A stretch of 19,776 nt of DNA from Trichomonas tenax (Eukaryota; Parabasalia; Trichomonadida; Trichomonadidae): NCBI GenBank assembly GCA_023091735.1, contig JALKBU010000958.1, forward strand, positions 1 to 19,776, written 5' to 3'. Position numbers and translations under genes: made by a program. Within the stretch, counting starts at the first letter, position 1, and the number at the start of each line of letters is the position of its first letter. This document shows, piece after piece, positions 1-10,814 of this stretch. The notes beneath the pieces are model-generated. The model was not told the origin of the DNA. It was given only the letters and a program-made list of their open reading frames with translations, and did no database searches.

Positions 1-182
1 ACATTTTCACATTTGAGACACTATTCAAAATTCAAAGCAAAATATTTTCGCGATTTCGATTTTAACCCCTCTCAATTTTCTATACGTATTCAATAACAAA
101 ATTTTTCAAAACTTTCCCCCACTAACAGCCAAAAATATAATTCATTTATGACTCATACATTATTTTTTAAAAATTAACTTGC

Positions 183-211
183 AGCCTTGTGGGTCCTTGA
201 CCCGCAGGGCT
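183..211 (+). other. GC-rich hairpin with 3-nt loop
   Basis: The arms at 183-195 (AGCCTTGTGGGTC) and 199-211 (GACCCGCAGGGCT) pair over 13 positions around a CTT loop. Eleven pairs are Watson-Crick and two are G-U if the plus strand is transcribed; on the minus strand the two become A-C mismatches. Three more pairs (179-181 with 212-214) are possible across a single bulged C. It stands out from the AT-rich surroundings. Its function is unknown; a structured RNA element or a transposon-end remnant are both possible. Confidence 0.45.
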
Positions 212-1952
212 CAAAGAGTCCGTAATATTGAATCATTCAGACTGTCGGAAATCAAACGATAAATCCTTCAAAAATGGGGTCAATATATAAAAATTTATGA
301 TATCAACGTGTTTGCAAATTTTGGCAAATAACCCCCAACATATACTACTTAGGCAGTCCTAAAAATTTAATGAAATACTCTCGTTTATTTTTTAATTTTG
401 GGAAATATCTCTGCATTTATAAAGTTGAGCATATGACACTAGATTTTATTTTGAAAATATAAAAATTTTCTCACAATTATGACACGATTAAAACTCGATA
501 GGAGCTGAATTGTTTATTTCTATTCACATCTAACGTAAATGGAGACCTCGATAAAATGGGCTAGCGAAGAGAAAGTTACAAAAACTTTCGTTTTTGAAAG
601 ATATTTTTCAAATTTGGTCCAGCTTTCATAAACTCGGCGAAAAACAAGTAAAGAAATGATTCGCTAAGTATGCAAAATCCAATATTATTCAGAAACATAG
701 ACAAAACGAAGCCAAAAATAATACCTTTTTCTCCTTGAGACGAGTTTTCTTCAAAATTCCTTCTCTGCTTATAGCACAGACATTCATTACAGCCGTGATG
801 GTTTTAGGATCAAACTATCACTCCTTTTCAGTTCTCCAATATTTCCAGTTCCAAAATCCGGAATTGTAGCTCTAGCATATGCTGAGCTCAATTAGCGTTA
901 CATGTGCTACTTGAACGTTCTGTACAAGAAGCTATCCTCAGTATAACGGGATATTCAAAATATCGTCTGTTTTCTAATATGATTTTGATATGTTTTCGAT
1001 TACATGAAACTATTTATTCCGTTGCGGAATGGATATTTTGAAAAATTTTGAAATTAATGATGATTGTTAAATTTATTAAGTAAATTAGGCTATACTCATA
1101 TTGTGTATTCTATCCCATTATTTATTTTGGCTGAAATATATGTTTTTTAAAAGCTATTTTTGAAAAACAAATGTAATTTATCCAAAAAATATTTAATATG
1201 TGGTTCACATTTTTACAGAATCGAATGAAGATTATTTTTCAAGAACCAGATTAAAATGATCGAGCTATGGCATAGAAGCTATAGTATAAATATTGGGAAA
1301 ATCTACCATTTTGACATCTGTCACGTAAAAAATAGATTCGACACTTTACAAGACAGTAATTCTTAATTTTTTTGGACAATTACACTATTGAACTTACTCC
1401 TAGACAGTACATGTATCAATGCCAACAACATTTTCGAGTTTTGCAGACATATTTCTCTTTGCAAAAAATATTACATTCACATCCGAGTCTAGTTTACCGA
1501 TAAGCTTAACACATTTATAGTAGTTTTGCCTGCTGATTGATCTGGCATTAATGTTAATATAATCGCCAAATTAATTAGAATTGTTCTTTTGCTTATTACA
1601 TACTAAATATCCTCTTTATATTGCAATATGTGCATCTCTCTATTGTATAAAATACGTGAGAAATTCTCAACAAACAAAAAATTTATGTAGATGAATACAA
1701 CGATAATATATACTGACATAAAACAAGCGCACACTAAGCCACTGAGATGCATAAATGGGGGCAGTTGTCTAATGGCTTAAAATTCTACGCTTAGTTATTT
1801 CGCAAAAACTGAGCAAAATTCGTAATCTTGAATCAATTTCATGATTTTGTCTCGGTTTCATTGATAGATGAATTGATGTTAATCTTACTGATAAGTAAGA
1901 TATATCATGATCTTTCTATGCATAGTAATTGATAGTTCTGTTATATCAAAGT

Positions 1953-1990
1953 ATGGGGGCAACCAAACAGCCAATCTCAATTGACCCCAT
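1953..1990. repeat. Inverted repeat of ATGGGGKCAA
   Basis: The arms 1953-1962 (ATGGGGGCAA) and 1981-1990 (TTGACCCCAT) are inverted copies with one mismatch around an 18-nt loop. The repeat lies about 60 nt beyond the RhoGAP stop codon. The 11-mer ATGGGGTCAAT occurs again at 274-284, and ATGGGGGCA at about 1755. It could be a small regulatory or 3'-end element, or the remains of a transposon end. Confidence 0.35.
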
Positions 1991-2050
1991 GGTCTCATAT
2001 AACTACTTATTGGTCCTGAATCGACCGGTTTAAACCTGTTCCACTATTAG

Positions 2051-2782
2051 CTAAGGGGTGGAGTTAGAGATACTCTCCAATTCTTCTCGAGAGTAGTACT
2101 GAATATTCTGTCGTTTCCATTCGTAGATGCGTCTTGATTGATCTCGGGCTTTCGGCATGTAATTATTGTTAAGACGAGGGCTTAGCTCTGGGCTATTAAA
2201 AACGAAATCATTCTCTTCATTGTTGAAACGCTGAATACATTTGTTATAAATTGTTTCGAATTGGAATGGAACTGTGTAAGCATTTGAATTATGAGTGAGT
2301 GCCGGAACTACGCATATCGCGAGGTTTGACATTGACATTTTGTTAGTGTTAGAATTGTCTATTACTGCTTTAAAAATCGAGAATAATACGGCTAAACAAC
2401 GCCTGTTCACCAAAGGGAGACGTTCAATGAGCGTCTGTACGGAGTCAGCGTTATTCGGCTCGTAAGATTGATTGTATACGTTTTCGGGGATTAATGGAAC
2501 TGGTAATTTAAATAGCCATGTTTTGAGAAATCCTGCGACATCATCGATGTCCGTATCCTCGAGTATTTTCGGTACGTGTTGTGATAGCGAGATATTTAAG
2601 CGTTTAATTTTTTCTTTGTTACCATTCTTTCTAAATATGCCTTCTGAAGTTATATTTTTTCGTATGAAATCGCACAGGACGGGGAGAAAACAAGGAATGC
2701 GGTCCGCTGTAGTTGGGAGATAGTCAACAGGGACTTGTAAACTAGTCCTTGTCATTGAATATATCTTGTAAAAATATGACAT
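2051..2782 (-). CDS. RhoGAP-domain protein
   Basis: The 243-residue product is a small GTPase-activating protein for Rho/Rac-type GTPases, acting in the cytosol or at membranes to switch off actin-controlling GTPases. The RhoGAP domain spans roughly residues 16-190. The catalytic arginine finger is R51 in GIFRKNG. The conserved lysine is in VAGFLKTWLFKLPVPLIP (about K87), and the NKMSMSNLAICVVPAL helix (147-161) carries the conserved asparagine of the GTPase-binding face. A short basic tail (about 207-243) follows, and no other domain is visible. All key residues are present, so activity is likely. The start is uncertain: methionine 10 (at 2755) also leaves the domain whole. The stop is TAG, inside the 8-nt palindrome TTAGCTAA. 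Trichomonads carry many Rho-family GTPases; the partner cannot be told from sequence. Confidence 0.9.
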   Translation of the reverse strand: MSYFYKIYSMTRTSLQVPVDYLPTTADRIPCFLPVLCDFIRKNITSEGIFRKNGNKEKIKRLNISLSQHVPKILEDTDIDDVAGFLKTWLFKLPVPLIPENVYNQSYEPNNADSVQTLIERLPLVNRRCLAVLFSIFKAVIDNSNTNKMSMSNLAICVVPALTHNSNAYTVPFQFETIYNKCIQRFNNEENDFVFNSPELSPRLNNNYMPKARDQSRRIYEWKRQNIQYYSREELESISNSTP

Positions 2783-3176
2783 CGATTTTTGTTTTAGAAA
2801 TATCGCATCCTTGGATCTTCGAGTCTAATGATAATGTTTTGATTAAAAAAAAATTAACTAGTGAAAAAATATCATAACATTGGACTATGAGATAAAATAG
2901 AGCGTGAGATTTCAACAAATGTTTCAAAGTACAGTGGTCTCAAAAATACGATTGTGAGCTTTACAAATAATTTTGATAGTACAGGAAACGTGTTTTGATC
3001 AATAAGGCGCGGAATATATTGGTAAACCGAATGAATCAAGAAAATTAATTTTTGGAAGTCCTAATTCAGTCTTATCAATTTTTGAATATAGGTAAGGATG
3101 TCCGAAAAACGTATTCTGTCGGGCTCTGCCTGAACTGAAAATATCAAAATCAGCCGATTTATAATGAAGATAAGTT

Positions 3177-3260
3177 CCCCCTTTTTAAGAAATAAAACCC
3201 CTTTCTTGATCTTTATATGACCCCTTTATAGTTGTTTCAACCCCTTTAAATTCTTGTTTT
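3177..3260. repeat. Degenerate ~21-nt tandem repeat led by CCCCTTT
   Basis: CCCC followed by T-runs begins at 3177, 3198, 3221 and 3241, giving spacings of 21, 23 and 20 nt. Between the C-runs the sequence is AT-rich and only loosely alike. This looks like an old, diverged short tandem repeat rather than coding sequence. No function can be assigned. Confidence 0.4.
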
Positions 3261-5711
3261 ACGAATACAACATTTTGATTCCCTAACTTTTCGATTTTCG
3301 GGGCGGTTTTACAAAAAATCCGTTTTTGAGATTCTCAATTTTTGAATGGTTTTGAAACCCCAAAATCTGAAGAAAAAAACACCGAAAACTTTAAAACGTC
3401 TGAGAAAACGTTTAAAATTAATTTTAGTGGAAATTGTCTTTCCTTATTTAAGCACAAATGTGATGGAGTTCAAATACCTTCTTATAGGATAATTTAATTT
3501 ATATAACAAAAGATGTTTTATCCAAAAAAAATTAGAATAATTCTGTAAATAGATCCTCATTTTACTTGTGTTTATCTGCGATAGTAAGGGGGTCAAACAG
3601 AAAGTATTTTATGACAAAACAAGAGCATTTTGAGGAAAGAAAAAATTGAATAGCCACATATTCCAAAGCAATTCCTTTCTCTTCAGTTCGATTCAGTTTG
3701 CAGACCTTATGCAGAACGAATTTAAATCATAATTAATAGGCTCGTCACTTTTTGTTTTCGAAAACCTAAAAGAGTTTGTCGTTATCCTCGGAAGGTTTAG
3801 CGCAATAATGTATATTTTCGAACATTCCTAATGCAGGAAATATTTGAATGGTTTTCAAAAAAACATTGTCTAATTCTGTTGGAGATACATAGCTCATTGA
3901 TTTTAATTATTTTTTAACAAAATGATTGTCTCAAAATTAATGTTGAAAGGTTTACAAATGACTTTTGATAGATGCATAACGTACAAATGTGGATAATGCT
4001 TTAGAACGCATTTGCCGTAGAAATATCAATTATTCACTGCTGTCCAGTTTGTCTCAATTTATTGAATGGATTGAAATACTTTTCGATTTTAATTGATCTA
4101 CTTGACATTACAACATATATAGACAAATTTGTTTCAAATATATGTTTGATATGTAATTATTATTCTGACAATAAACATTATTTATTCGTCAAAATCAATT
4201 AATCTGTCGTTTTATACGTCATGTAAGTTTATTTTTATTGCCATAATGACAAATATAACAACTTTACATGCCAGATGCTCACCTCTAAGTTTTTAGAAAA
4301 ATATGTGTATTTTGCCTTCTGAGTCAGTGCCTCATTCTACCCAGGCAGAGTTCTGATGCAATATTCATTGATACATTCTAATGTATTGCCTAGCTTCAAC
4401 AAATTTACAAATAGTTGTATTACGACTAATTTATTGAGTTAGAAAGTCAACTTCAATCGATCTAACTCAGAGATTATATCCGTAATACATCATTGATCAA
4501 TTATTGGCACCCTGCCAAACTTCCTCAAAAGATCATATATTTGCAACCATTCTTAGAATATTTCGTTGATTCATCAGTACATTAATCACATCAAATAAGC
4601 TGCTCCTTACTTGAGATGGTTTCTTGAGTTTGAGTAATTATTAATCACTATTTTTTAGCCAGACGCTATTCAGCCCACCCAAGCATGCATATATCGAGTC
4701 GATGTAGCCTAGAATTACTACTTGTTTCAATCGATTTTGCCTATATACATGACAACTGAACTAATTGTCACTTTTAATTATTGAATTCTAGAAATCATTC
4801 AAAACATAATAATATTGATATGCAGATGGAGTTGAGTCATTTGAACATGTTTTTAATGAAAAATTCGCTGGTTTGAAAAAAGTTGAAAATTTAAAATAGT
4901 TTCAAAGCTCATGATATCAATCGATGATATATGCTGATCTATTTTAATTGGTTTTTAATCGAAAAAATCAAGAATTTAATTTTTCCGAAAAATTTTTAAT
5001 AAATATTAATATATGGTATGCAACCTACAATCTATTTTTCTTAATAAAGCACGTTTTTAAGAGGAGAAATTGAAAGGCCCAAAACTTGTGTACAGGTTAT
5101 CAAAATTACCATACACTAATTTTGCGGCAAGTTTACCCATAAAACGATTTTAAACATTGAAATTGAATACTACATATGAACTTATGTGGATTTGTCGCAT
5201 TAAATTCCGAAATTTCAATAGATTTCAACAAAGGTGTATTGTCTTCGAGTGTCCACAAACAACATTGCCAGTATGATCAATATGCTGTAGTGACGATAGG
5301 AATACACACTATCTGGTTGGATCTTACTATTGTCGCTTATGTTGATCCACAATTTACAATTTAGCAACAAATTACAAATTAAATCAACGAAAAGACAGCA
5401 GATGGTATATACGCCTCATTTTATTCCATTCAGTGATAAATCAGTAGTATATAAAATGATATTTAAATATATATATTTTCTTATTTACTATTATGAGTTA
5501 AAAATGTATTTCTAGACCATATTTCCATCCGGTAATGATTTATTTGAATGGTTTAAACTTGATTGGCCAAGAATATAACTAAAAATGGAAGGTAAAGATA
5601 AAAATAAATTCAAACTTTACAAATAATTTCAATTTTTTAAAATTTAATATATCGTTTTTAACAATATTATAGTCATATATAGACGATAAGTGTCAAAAAA
5701 TTGATAAAAAA

Positions 5712-5750
5712 GGTGCCTCCAACTGTTTGGCCGGCCAAAATAAAGGCATC
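5712..5750. repeat. GC-core palindrome within a larger hairpin
   Basis: TTTGGCCGGCCAAA (5726-5739) is a perfect 14-nt palindrome. Outer arms GGTGCCT (5712-5718) and AGGCATC (5744-5750) can pair over 7 positions with one G-U, separated from the core by an unpaired stretch on each side. It is the only GC cluster in this part of the desert. It could be a protein-binding site, the remnant of a transposon end or a structured RNA. Confidence 0.4.
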
Positions 5751-8304
5751 TGTGTATATCGCATATATGTATAACATTCTAAATTTATCAATTTTGGTCG
5801 CTAAATCCCACAAAATGGAGTCAATACAATTCTATTTCAAAGTTGATATTATAATATGGATATATTGACATATGAACCTGATTATTATATTCATAAACAT
5901 GTTATCTATCAAACAAAGCCAGAAATATCGCGTTATTGTGTATTATTATTTTTTTGTTATAAAATATCGTTGTATTCCTTCCATTCCTTAATATAATAAT
6001 TTTCATAGGTATGCAAATACATCTGCAATATTTTCATTTCGCCATAAGATTTTTCTAGCTAATTTCATTAACATAACGATAAAAGGCAAAATTTTAATTT
6101 TTGGAAAAATTTTCTAACAAAAACATTTTTAACATGCATCATTTTTACTGCTATATATTTATATCCAATTAATTCGAATAGAACGATTATTTTCTGATAA
6201 TCCTTGACAAATAAAAATTATCTATATTTTTTACACGCCATAATCATAATTTACATGGCAAAGTGGCCGTTTATTATATGATGGTGGTCTTTTTATTTTG
6301 CTGATTAGAGCCATATATTATTAAATTTTACATAATCAAATCAATCCACACAGAACATCCATATATCCCCTACGAATTTATCTGCTTTTCAGCTAGAATT
6401 CTCTTCAATAAAGCGCCATTAATCTACAAATTGAATTTAATGACTTAAATCAGCTGAAATGTTCACAGCAATACGTTTTTTCCCCTAAAGCCCATTATCT
6501 ATTGCTTTAAAACCTATAATCTAGGTCGAAATATTTATTATCAAGACCTTTGCCTCCATTACTTGATGATATGCTTGTATATTTTTGAAAATTTTCATTT
6601 CTTCTTTATTTTTCTTTGTTAATTAATAAATACATTCATATTGCTTTTTTTCCTAAAAATTTTGCTTGACAAAAAAAGTGCTAAGAATTGTGAATGCCCA
6701 CAAACAATTTTAAGGAGTCTCAATTTTGGTTCTGTCTCGATCCTATTTTTGAACCATTTCATTTTTTTTATCAAAAACATGTGCCGTATAACATACATCT
6801 TGGGGATACCATTTCCATTAAAATTACAAATTGCCATGTAAACTTTTCAAAACATCAAAATTTAATGGACTCTAACTATGGATATTATAGACGAATTTGC
6901 AAAAATTTTGGCTATTTGGATGTTTTTCCATCAAAACAATAATCACCCTCAATTCAATGGGTTGTTTTTTAATTCAATTATTTCAAAGCTTTCAATTTTG
7001 AAAAATATATTCCATTTCTTTTTCCATTTTCTGTTTTTTTCTCAATTAAAACTCTTCACATATCAATCAATTGGCCAATTTATCTTATATATTCATTAAT
7101 TTTGTTGTTATAGCTTGTCAATATCTCATTGGCTTTCAAGCCAAAGTTTATCGATCCAGGTTATGTACAAAAATATGATATATTCTGTAAATATTGAAGT
7201 TACATGATTCATATTTGATAAAACATTTGTTTTCCAAATTATTCATTATATTTTCCAACAAGAGCAAATTTTTTATCCAACATCGAAGAACACCTTATTG
7301 TGGTCGATTAGATGAAATCACTGTATAAACGGAAACTGATTTTTAGAAGATTTTCATTTCAAAGTTTTGACGAAAATTGAAATGGGTTTGAATTTTTTTC
7401 CTTGACCACATCAATCATCGATAATTGTACACATGACATATCCGGTTTTGAGAAATGTTTTTTAATTTTGTCATGATTGTGAACTTCTAAAGTTAAATTC
7501 TGACAAAGCACTTCTTCGATGAGTTTTGTCCTTGACCTGCTTTTTGATTCTGCTGTGTTTTCAAACCAGACATTATTTATCGATAAATTCCGAAAAATGT
7601 TAGTTTATTTCTTCGTTAATTCTCGAAACACATCAATCAATGCAATGAGATAGATGCACAATAGAGTCAGCATACGTTTTTGTTCGATTTTCTCATGCTT
7701 TTTGTTGAAAATTTTCATTTGACATTCGAAATATATGAATTTAAGAAGCATATCAGTGACAAAAGTCATACCTATATCAAATTGACATCATTTGCATGCT
7801 TAGAAGCATCAAATTCAATATATTATATTGAACATTCCAAAATGTTGGCAATTGCTCTGCAGAACCTGTTTAATATCAAGTCTATTGAAAATTATGATAC
7901 ATTCAAAGTGATGTCATGCTAATTCACGTTCCTTAATTTTTGAATTTCATATCCATGTTTAAAGTTTATATATGAATAAAGATATACTTAGGGAATGATT
8001 TTAAATTATAATTTAGTGAAGTTCATAAACATAAACGCGTGTTTGCCTTAATTCTTTTTTTGAATATCAATAACTTACATTTCATATTTAATATCTGACC
8101 TTGAATAAAGTGAATTATTGGAAGCTATTATATGTTGTTTGAGAAAGATTTGAAATACTGCCGAATTCATGGTTTTATCACATTTTAAACAAAATTAACA
8201 TCAAGAAGACTTGTTTATGCGACAATTGTAGCCTTGTTCTTTAAAAAATACAAAATTCACATATGGACAAAGAGATAAATAACAATTTTATATAATAACA
8301 AAAC

Positions 8305-8320
8305 AAAGAATTAATTCTTT
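8305..8320. repeat. 16-nt palindrome at coiled-coil gene stop
   Basis: AAAGAATTAATTCTTT is a perfect palindrome that contains the TAA stop of the minus-strand coiled-coil gene (8311-8313). It would fold into a small stem at the 3' end of the reading frame. See the finding on palindromes at stop codons. Confidence 0.45.
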
Positions 8321-9351
8321 CTCAGTTGATCATTCAGTTCAGCAATTTCCTGTCTCATGTGTGATATCGCCTCTCTAACGAGTATCGATTTATCACCAAT
8401 GATGAGTTTTGCATTGACGAGATTTTGATCGACAGTTGATGGATTAGTTTTGATGATTCTTAATCTATTTTCGAGTCTATCTAAATCAAACTCTATTGTC
8501 ATTGCGCGACGACGCAGGCTTTCTTTGAGAGCATTATTGAACGAGTTCTGTGCCTTAAAGCGCTTGCTCAAAGCCTTCTGGCGGGCTTCATAAACATCAA
8601 TTTGCTTGTTCAAGTCATCTTCGACTTCTTTCGAGTTCTTCTTGATATCGGCGTATTCTTTCTTAAGATTCTCAATCTTTTCAACAAGCACATCTTGTTT
8701 CTGGTTGTATTCATCCTGTGCGGCTTTCTGCGCGTTCTTCAATTTTCGATTAAATCTTGCATGCTCATCTTCGACTTTTCTTTTGAGTTCTTCAGCTGAT
8801 ATCGAAAGGTCATCGATTTTTCGTGAAAGTTTTGCGTCGTTTGCTCTTGTATCAAAAGTTACATCAATAAAATCTTGAAGTGTTGAAACCATCATTTTTG
8901 ACTCTTTTCTGATGGTTTCATCGAATTTCAGCTCTTGCTTAATCGTTCCAAGCTCGAAATAAAAGTCTGCTGCATTATCTCTAAAATTATCTGAAAGCTC
9001 TTTAATTTCTGTAAACAGATGCGCATCACCATCGCTCGGCAATTGCGCCTGCATTCCTGTAACACCCTCTAATAATTTAACATCTTCGATTAATTTTGTT
9101 TCTTGTGCGGAAAGCCTTGTGTTTTCTGCGTGATACTCATCTAGTATTGCTCTCTCTTTGTCAATTTGCATGTTACATGCTGCAATTGTCTCTTTTATGT
9201 CAGTGATTGCGTTTTTTAATTGCAAAATTCGCCATTTTCTACGATGAACGTCAGCAAGATTTGGATATGCGCTTGTTATCGCTTCGATCATTTCGGCCCT
9301 CCTCGTTTGGAAACTCGAATTTATCTGTTCATAGTGGAGAGCGAAAGTCAT
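8311..9351 (-). CDS. Long coiled-coil protein, family not recognised
   Basis: The 346-residue product is almost entirely predicted helix with heptad-like spacing of hydrophobic residues and many Lys/Glu/Gln. A helical N-terminal part (about 1-100) is followed by a short break rich in Gly/Asp/Pro (about 95-110, GVTGMQAQLPSDGD) and then long coiled coil to the end. No membrane segment, signal peptide or enzyme motif is seen. Such proteins are commonly cytoskeletal or axonemal scaffolds in flagellates; that role is inferred only from composition. The start ATG at 9351 is preceded by an 8-codon upstream ORF whose TGA overlaps it (ATGA), although real trichomonad leaders may be too short to include it. 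Codon composition is clearly richer in GC than the flanks, supporting a real gene. Confidence 0.8.
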   Translation of the reverse strand: MTFALHYEQINSSFQTRRAEMIEAITSAYPNLADVHRRKWRILQLKNAITDIKETIAACNMQIDKERAILDEYHAENTRLSAQETKLIEDVKLLEGVTGMQAQLPSDGDAHLFTEIKELSDNFRDNAADFYFELGTIKQELKFDETIRKESKMMVSTLQDFIDVTFDTRANDAKLSRKIDDLSISAEELKRKVEDEHARFNRKLKNAQKAAQDEYNQKQDVLVEKIENLKKEYADIKKNSKEVEDDLNKQIDVYEARQKALSKRFKAQNSFNNALKESLRRRAMTIEFDLDRLENRLRIIKTNPSTVDQNLVNAKLIIGDKSILVREAISHMRQEIAELNDQLRKN

Positions 9352-9986
9352 TCCAAAATAAACGTCCTTTCCATTTTATTTAGAATATACCATCCCCGTA
9401 TGATAGATTTCACTTTTTGTAATATAACATAACAATAATTTTCAATTTTAGAATTATTCAAAAAATTATCTTTGAGTTTGAAACATAAGGGATATACCAA
9501 TAACTACATAAAGGGTTTTAGTGTTTATATGGCATTCATTTTGTTCTAAATTGCAATTTCAGAGAAGTTTTGATGCTTTAACGAATCTATTCAAGTATTA
9601 TTGATTTATTTAATACAAACCGATAGCAAAAGAAGTCTAAATGGTATATCATAATTAGAACTCATTTTAACAACTTCAAATCGATGATGATATTTTCGAA
9701 CAGATCAATCTCTGATTTCAAATCTAGAAATGAAAATAAACACACTACAAACATACACACTATATAGCACTAATCATTATGTGTTTTATTGTTTATATGC
9801 TCAAGTTCTAAAATGTCTGTAATGCCGTCATAAACAATAAACAATTCATTTATTATCATGAATATTTAACAAATACAATTCTTAGTTAAGGGTGCACCCT
9901 TAATAGAAGATGATTAATAATAATATAATAGAACAGCTCGTAATTATGTGATATTTTGAGATGATTAATAATATATATACATTTAT
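9352..9986. other. Intergenic, AT-rich
   Basis: No gene is seen. It contains the upstream region of the coiled-coil gene and the 3' side of the broken surface-protein gene, with one striking palindrome (9886-9903). Confidence 0.6.
9886..9903. repeat. Perfect 18-nt palindrome with GC core
   Basis: TTAAGGGTGCACCCTTAA is a perfect palindrome with a 10-bp GC-rich core in an otherwise AT-only stretch. It lies about 84 nt beyond the stop codon of the broken surface-protein gene. It may be a dimeric protein-binding site or a 3'-end hairpin. Nothing links it to a known element. Confidence 0.5.
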
Positions 9987-10814
9987 TTACATATAATCAG
10001 ATGTATCAGATAAAAGGCTTTCTTTCACAAAACTATCAATTTTGTATTTCTTGGTATTTCTGTAGCAGTATATTGCAAGAAACACAGATGTAAGCAAAAC
10101 GACAGCTATGGCTATCAGTATTACTATCAGCTTCCAATTGGACTTAACAATAGGCTTTGGTTCATCCCGTTTAATAACTATTGAGATGCACGTTTTAGAG
10201 TCGTGCTTATTTATGCCCATATCAAACACTTTCTTCGATTCAGTAAAATCCCAATGCATGCTTATAAACTCCGATGTTATATTTTCAAAGTCTGCAAGGA
10301 ACTCATCTGCGCAGAATATGTCAACTGAGAAATTATCTTTGTCACCGTCATAGTATATTTGATCATTCGGATCTAAGTTCATGAAGCGGATATGAAGACC
10401 GGAATAAGTATTGTTTTTGCCATTTTCATGCAATATTGGCTGCGTTGTGAATCGCTTGGCTTGCAATTGACCAACTCTAAATATAGAATAGTTGATATCA
10501 ATCAATTCGACATTTTCAATTGAATTGATTCTTGCCTGGCATTCATAATCGATTCTTAGGATCTTAGCATCAAAATTTGGCAACATTTTATCAGTGTTTG
10601 TAGATATATTGAGAATCTCTGTAATAAACTCTATCACAGATGAGTTATAATATGAATTTGAGCCCAAAACAAGATTTTTGATTTGATAGGATGATTTCAC
10701 GTCAGGAATGATTGTTCCTTCGCCTCTCAGCAGAATTGTTGAATGATTATCGAAAATAGAACTTGTTAAGTGACTTGGTATGTTTAATTCACCCTCTACA
10801 TTGCAGAATTGCAT
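9987..10814 (-). pseudogene. C-terminal half of broken type I membrane surface protein
   Basis: This 275-codon frame encodes an extracellular-looking region with many Asn-X-Ser/Thr sites. One strong membrane segment follows (residues about 227-250, WKLIVILIAIAVVLLTSVF and on), then a short cytoplasmic tail of about 25 residues with basic YRNTKKYK after the membrane, as the stop-transfer rule expects. The ATG at 10814 lies inside the end of the preceding frame (19-nt overlap, -1 phase), and no signal peptide is present here. The two frames therefore read as one type I surface protein split by a frameshift. A separate gene is unlikely, because the product would enter the membrane without a leader. 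The extracellular family was not recognised; it resembles neither the LRR-type BspA proteins nor GP63. A base-calling error at the junction is the main alternative. Confidence 0.6.

Larger units (their letters stand above)
1..2050. other. AT-rich gene-free region
   Basis: I see no convincing gene here. The stretch is AT-rich with stops in all frames. It contains a GC-rich hairpin (183-211), a GC-elevated patch at about 770-950 that has short protein-like open stretches on both strands but no start codon, and an inverted repeat (1953-1990) just past the RhoGAP stop. The 770-950 patch may be a decayed coding fragment, but I cannot assign it to a family. Confidence 0.6.
2783..8310. other. 5.5-kb gene desert
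   Basis: No supportable gene was found. The sequence is AT-rich, and its open stretches are short, mostly T/A-rich codons, overlap on both strands and show no family likeness. Items worth noting inside it are a degenerate CCCCTTT-phased repeat (3177-3260), a GC-core palindrome (5726-5739), a repeated 16-mer TTGAAAATTTTCATTT (6585-6600 and 7705-7720) and slightly GC-richer patches near 4320-4760 and 5170-5365. These patches may be old coding remnants, but I could not identify them. Confidence 0.6.

Noticed and set aside
770..950. Possible pseudogene fragment with protein-like open stretches on both strands
   Set aside because: Both strands look equally protein-like, there is no start codon and no family match; kept only as a remark on the gene-free region.
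5176..5515. 62- and 61-codon plus-strand ORFs
   Set aside because: No family likeness, overlapping each other, and the second is almost all A/T codons. The first is slightly GC-richer and might be a remnant, but there is not enough to call a gene.
6619..7099. Several overlapping ORFs of 66-82 codons on both strands
   Set aside because: T-rich, Phe/Ile/Asn-rich products typical of chance open frames in AT-rich DNA; they overlap on opposite strands and none has a recognisable motif.
6585..7720. Repeated 16-mer TTGAAAATTTTCATTT (6585-6600 and 7705-7720)
   Set aside because: An A/T-rich self-complementary word that can recur by chance; no longer shared flanks.
7680..7922. 80-codon plus-strand ORF
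   Set aside because: No motif, no Inr-like start and base composition like the spacer. It could be a remnant but cannot be supported.
8602..8878. Plus-strand ORFs opposite the coiled-coil gene
   Set aside because: Antisense shadows of the Lys/Glu-rich coding strand, giving Phe/Leu/Ser-rich products with no independent support.
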